This document shows, piece after piece, positions 62,206 to 64,000 of a DNA stretch of 64,000 bases. This stretch comes from Allobacillus salarius (GTDB lineage: Bacteria; Bacillota; Bacilli; Bacillales; Alkalibacillaceae): positions 1 to 64,000 of the forward strand of contig NZ_VMHE01000004.1 of the NCBI RefSeq assembly GCF_007559425.1, written 5' to 3'. The notes beneath the pieces were generated by a model. It saw nothing but the letters and a program-made list of their open reading frames with translations. It searched no databases and was not told where the DNA came from. Numbering within the stretch: position 1 is the stretch's first letter; every line of letters starts with the position of its first letter. A program made the translations under genes and the position numbers.

Positions 62206-63477
62206 TTAACCCATGTTTTTGATTAGTTCATCAGCGAACTCAGAAGTTTTAACTTCTGTTGCGTTATCCATCAAGCGAGCGAAGTCATAAGTAACGACTT
62301 TGCTTGCAATCGTTTTATCCATCGCTTTTGCGATTAGCTCACTAGCTTCTCTCCAGCCTAGGTGGTCAAGCATCAATGTACCTGACAAGATGACTGAAGA
62401 TGGATTTACTTTGTCCATGCCAGCATATTTTGGAGCAGTACCGTGAGTCGCTTCAAAGATTGCATGGCCTGTGTCGTTGTTGATGTTCGCTCCTGGAGCA
62501 ATACCAATTCCACCAACTTGTGCAGCTAGCGCGTCAGAAATGTAGTCGCCATTTAGGTTCATTGTCGCAACGACTTCGAACTCTTTTGGACGAGTTAGGA
62601 TTTGCTGCAAGAAGATGTCTGCAATTGCATCTTTAACGATGATTTTACCAGCATCTTGTGCTTCTTTCTGCGCTTTGTCAGCTTCTTCGCGACCTTTTTC
62701 TTCAACAATCGCATCGTATTCGTTCCAAGTGAATACTTTGTCGCCATATTCACGTTCAGCTAGTTCATAACCCCAGCTCTTGAAAGAACCTTCAGTAAAC
62801 TTCATGATGTTTCCTTTGTGAACGAGCGTAACGGATTTTTTGCCTTCGTTTAGTGCATACTCGATTGCTGCACGCACCAAGCGCTCAGTACCTTCTTTGG
62901 ATACTGGCTTAATTCCGATACCAGAAGTTTCAGGGAAACGAATTTTGTCTACACCCATTTCGTTTTGGATGAAGTCAATTACTTTTTTCACTTCGTCTGT
63001 TCCTTCTTGCCACTCAATACCCGCATAAATATCTTCAGTGTTTTCACGGAAGATTTGCATGTCTACATCTTCAGGATGCTTAACCGGAGAAGGTACCCCT
63101 TCGAAATAACGAACAGGACGTAGGCAAGTAAATAGGTCAAGCTCTTGACGTAGTGCAACGTTTAGAGAACGAATTCCTCCACCAATCGGTGTAGTCAATG
63201 GACCTTTAATCGCAATTTTGTAATCACGAATTGTTTCTAAAGTTTCGTTTGGTAGCCACTCACCAGTTTTGTCATATGCTTTCTGACCAGCAAGTACTTC
63301 TTTCCAAACAATTTTCTTTTCGCCGTTGTATGCTTTTTCAACAGCTTGCTCTAATACTCGTGAAGCTGCAGCCCAAATGTCTGGACCAGTTCCATCTCCT
63401 TCGATATATGGAATGATTGCATGATTTGGAACATTCATTTTTCCATTTTCTACTGTAATTTTTTCACCTTGTGTCAT
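62206..63477 (-). CDS. icd: Isocitrate dehydrogenase (NADP)
   Basis: It converts isocitrate to 2-oxoglutarate with NADP. The 423-residue protein has the isocitrate-binding [20 protein letters not shown] (about 108-127), the metal and substrate residues in [15 protein letters not shown] and [18 protein letters not shown], and the NADP-binding [27 protein letters not shown] lies seven bases before the ATG. A terminator separates it from citZ, so it is transcribed at least partly on its own, probably with mdh. Confidence 0.97.
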   Translation of the reverse strand: MTQGEKITVENGKMNVPNHAIIPYIEGDGTGPDIWAAASRVLEQAVEKAYNGEKKIVWKEVLAGQKAYDKTGEWLPNETLETIRDYKIAIKGPLTTPIGGGIRSLNVALRQELDLFTCLRPVRYFEGVPSPVKHPEDVDMQIFRENTEDIYAGIEWQEGTDEVKKVIDFIQNEMGVDKIRFPETSGIGIKPVSKEGTERLVRAAIEYALNEGKKSVTLVHKGNIMKFTEGSFKSWGYELAEREYGDKVFTWNEYDAIVEEKGREEADKAQKEAQDAGKIIVKDAIADIFLQQILTRPKEFEVVATMNLNGDYISDALAAQVGGIGIAPGANINNDTGHAIFEATHGTAPKYAGMDKVNPSSVILSGTLMLDHLGWREASELIAKAMDKTIASKVVTYDFARLMDNATEVKTSEFADELIKNMG

Positions 63478-63544
63478 TGAAATACCTCCTCATTTTTTAC
63501 ATCCGTTTTTGTTATCTGAAAATTGTTGAAAAATCCAGACAACA

Positions 63545-63574
63545 TCACAAAAGCCGGAAAGTCCGGCTTTTGAA
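63545..63574 (-). terminator. citZ terminator
   Basis: AAAAGCCGGA / TCCGGCTTTT 10-bp stem with a three-base loop and T-rich tail on the minus strand. Confidence 0.85.
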
Positions 63575-63604
63575 TAATCTATAGTACCTTAATTCGATCG
63601 CTAC

Positions 63605-64000
63605 TTAGCGCTCATTAAGTGGTACATACTTCTGTTTGCTTGGACCTACCCATTCAGCTCTTGGGCGAATCAAGCGGTTATCAGCATACTGTTCAAGAAT
63701 GTGTGCCAACCAACCAGATACGCGGCTTACTGCGAAAATTGGTGTGAAGAGATCATGGTCGATCCCAAGACTATGATATACAGACGCTGAATAGAAATCA
63801 ACGTTTGCAGGTAATCCTTTGTTTTCTTTAATATAGTCTTCAATTTTAATAGACATTTCGTACCATTTCGTTTCACCAGCAATTTCTGTTAATTGCTTGG
63901 ACATTTCTTTCAAGTGCTTGGCACGTGGATCGCCATTTTTATATACTCTGTGGCCCATTCCCATAATTTTTTCTTTGTTTTCAAGCTTTTTCTCAATATG
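63605..64000 (-). CDS. citZ: Citrate synthase, C-terminal part (cut by window edge)
   Basis: The frame stays open to the right edge of the window, so this is the 3' portion (about 131 codons) of a longer gene. It contains the citrate synthase segment IMGMGHRVYKNGDPRAKHL with the catalytic His region, then NVDFYSASVYHSLGIDHDLF with the catalytic Asp region, and AVSRVSGWLAHILEQ with the CoA/citrate-binding arginine. The enzyme condenses acetyl-CoA and oxaloacetate. Adjacent icd and mdh support citZ. Confidence 0.95.
   Translation of the reverse strand, partial: HIEKKLENKEKIMGMGHRVYKNGDPRAKHLKEMSKQLTEIAGETKWYEMSIKIEDYIKENKGLPANVDFYSASVYHSLGIDHDLFTPIFAVSRVSGWLAHILEQYADNRLIRPRAEWVGPSKQKYVPLNER

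Overview
The window is chromosomal core DNA from a low-GC, endospore-forming member of the Bacillaceae. Sporulation genes (sspI, gerE, yjcZ-like, ytxC, ytaF) and Bacillus-type regulation are present: T-box leaders, an L20 leader, and FadR, CcpN and SigK sites. Gene order largely follows the Bacillus subtilis stretch clpX-tig-ysoA ... rph-racE-gerE-sdhBAC-uvrC-trxA-etfAB-fadB-fadR-lcfA-mutSB-polX-cvpA-zapA-rnhC-pheTS ... rplT-rpmI-infC-thrS-ytxC-dnaI-dnaB-nrdR-gapB-coaE-ytaF-mutM-polA-phoR-phoP-mdh-icd-citZ. Rather acidic proteins (trigger factor, EtfB, NrdR) hint at a halotolerant lineage; this is inference only. Almost every gene is on the minus strand. The plus strand carries a small membrane peptide plus SLAP protein pair, two tRNA genes, a small membrane protein, rnhC and sspI.

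Layout. 0.2-6.7 kb: proteostasis (clpX, tig), a TPR protein, a fructosamine-kinase-like protein and a secreted NlpC/P60 wall hydrolase. 6.8-9.1 kb is the least conserved part: a 43-codon membrane peptide coupled to a SLAP-domain protein, a YjcZ-type sporulation peptide with a SigK-like promoter, tRNA-Gly and tRNA-Arg, a small membrane protein, a broken ORF and a 247-bp palindromic MITE-like element. 9.2-18.9 kb: rdgB, rph, murI, MarR regulator, gerE, thioesterase, sdhCAB, uvrC, trxA. 19.3-24.8 kb: fatty-acid beta-oxidation and its repressor FadR. 24.8-31 kb: mutS2, polX, cvpA, zapA, rnhC. 31-36 kb: pheST with a T-box, an rRNA methyltransferase and sspI. 36-42.5 kb: M42 peptidase, dUTPase, membrane proteins, a second acyl-CoA synthetase, and the infC-rpmI-rplT operon with its L20 leader. 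42.5-49 kb: thrS with a T-box, then replication restart/initiation genes and nrdR. 49-58 kb: gapB, coaE, ytaF, mutM, polA, phoPR. 58-64 kb: a thioredoxin-domain protein, two small proteins, mdh, icd and the 3' part of citZ.

The genes form a few regulatory circuits. FadR has a perfect operator at its own promoter, a weaker one upstream of lcfA, and a good candidate operator in front of the thioesterase next to sdhCAB. GapB carries a perfect CcpN-type box over its -10. The dUTPase ribosome-binding site lies inside a 16-bp hairpin.

The most unusual feature is a set of intergenic tandem arrays with an exact or near-exact 21-bp period: about 19.03-19.20, 30.97-31.08, 35.99-36.20 and 40.83-41.01 kb, with a degraded relative at 12.13-12.22 kb. 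They sit next to intrinsic terminators at gene ends. Two arrays 5 kb apart share the same 10-base core in opposite orientation, and two others share a CGGCTGG framework. A separate 52-bp palindromic tandem repeat occupies the gapB-nrdR gap. I know of no described function for these arrays.
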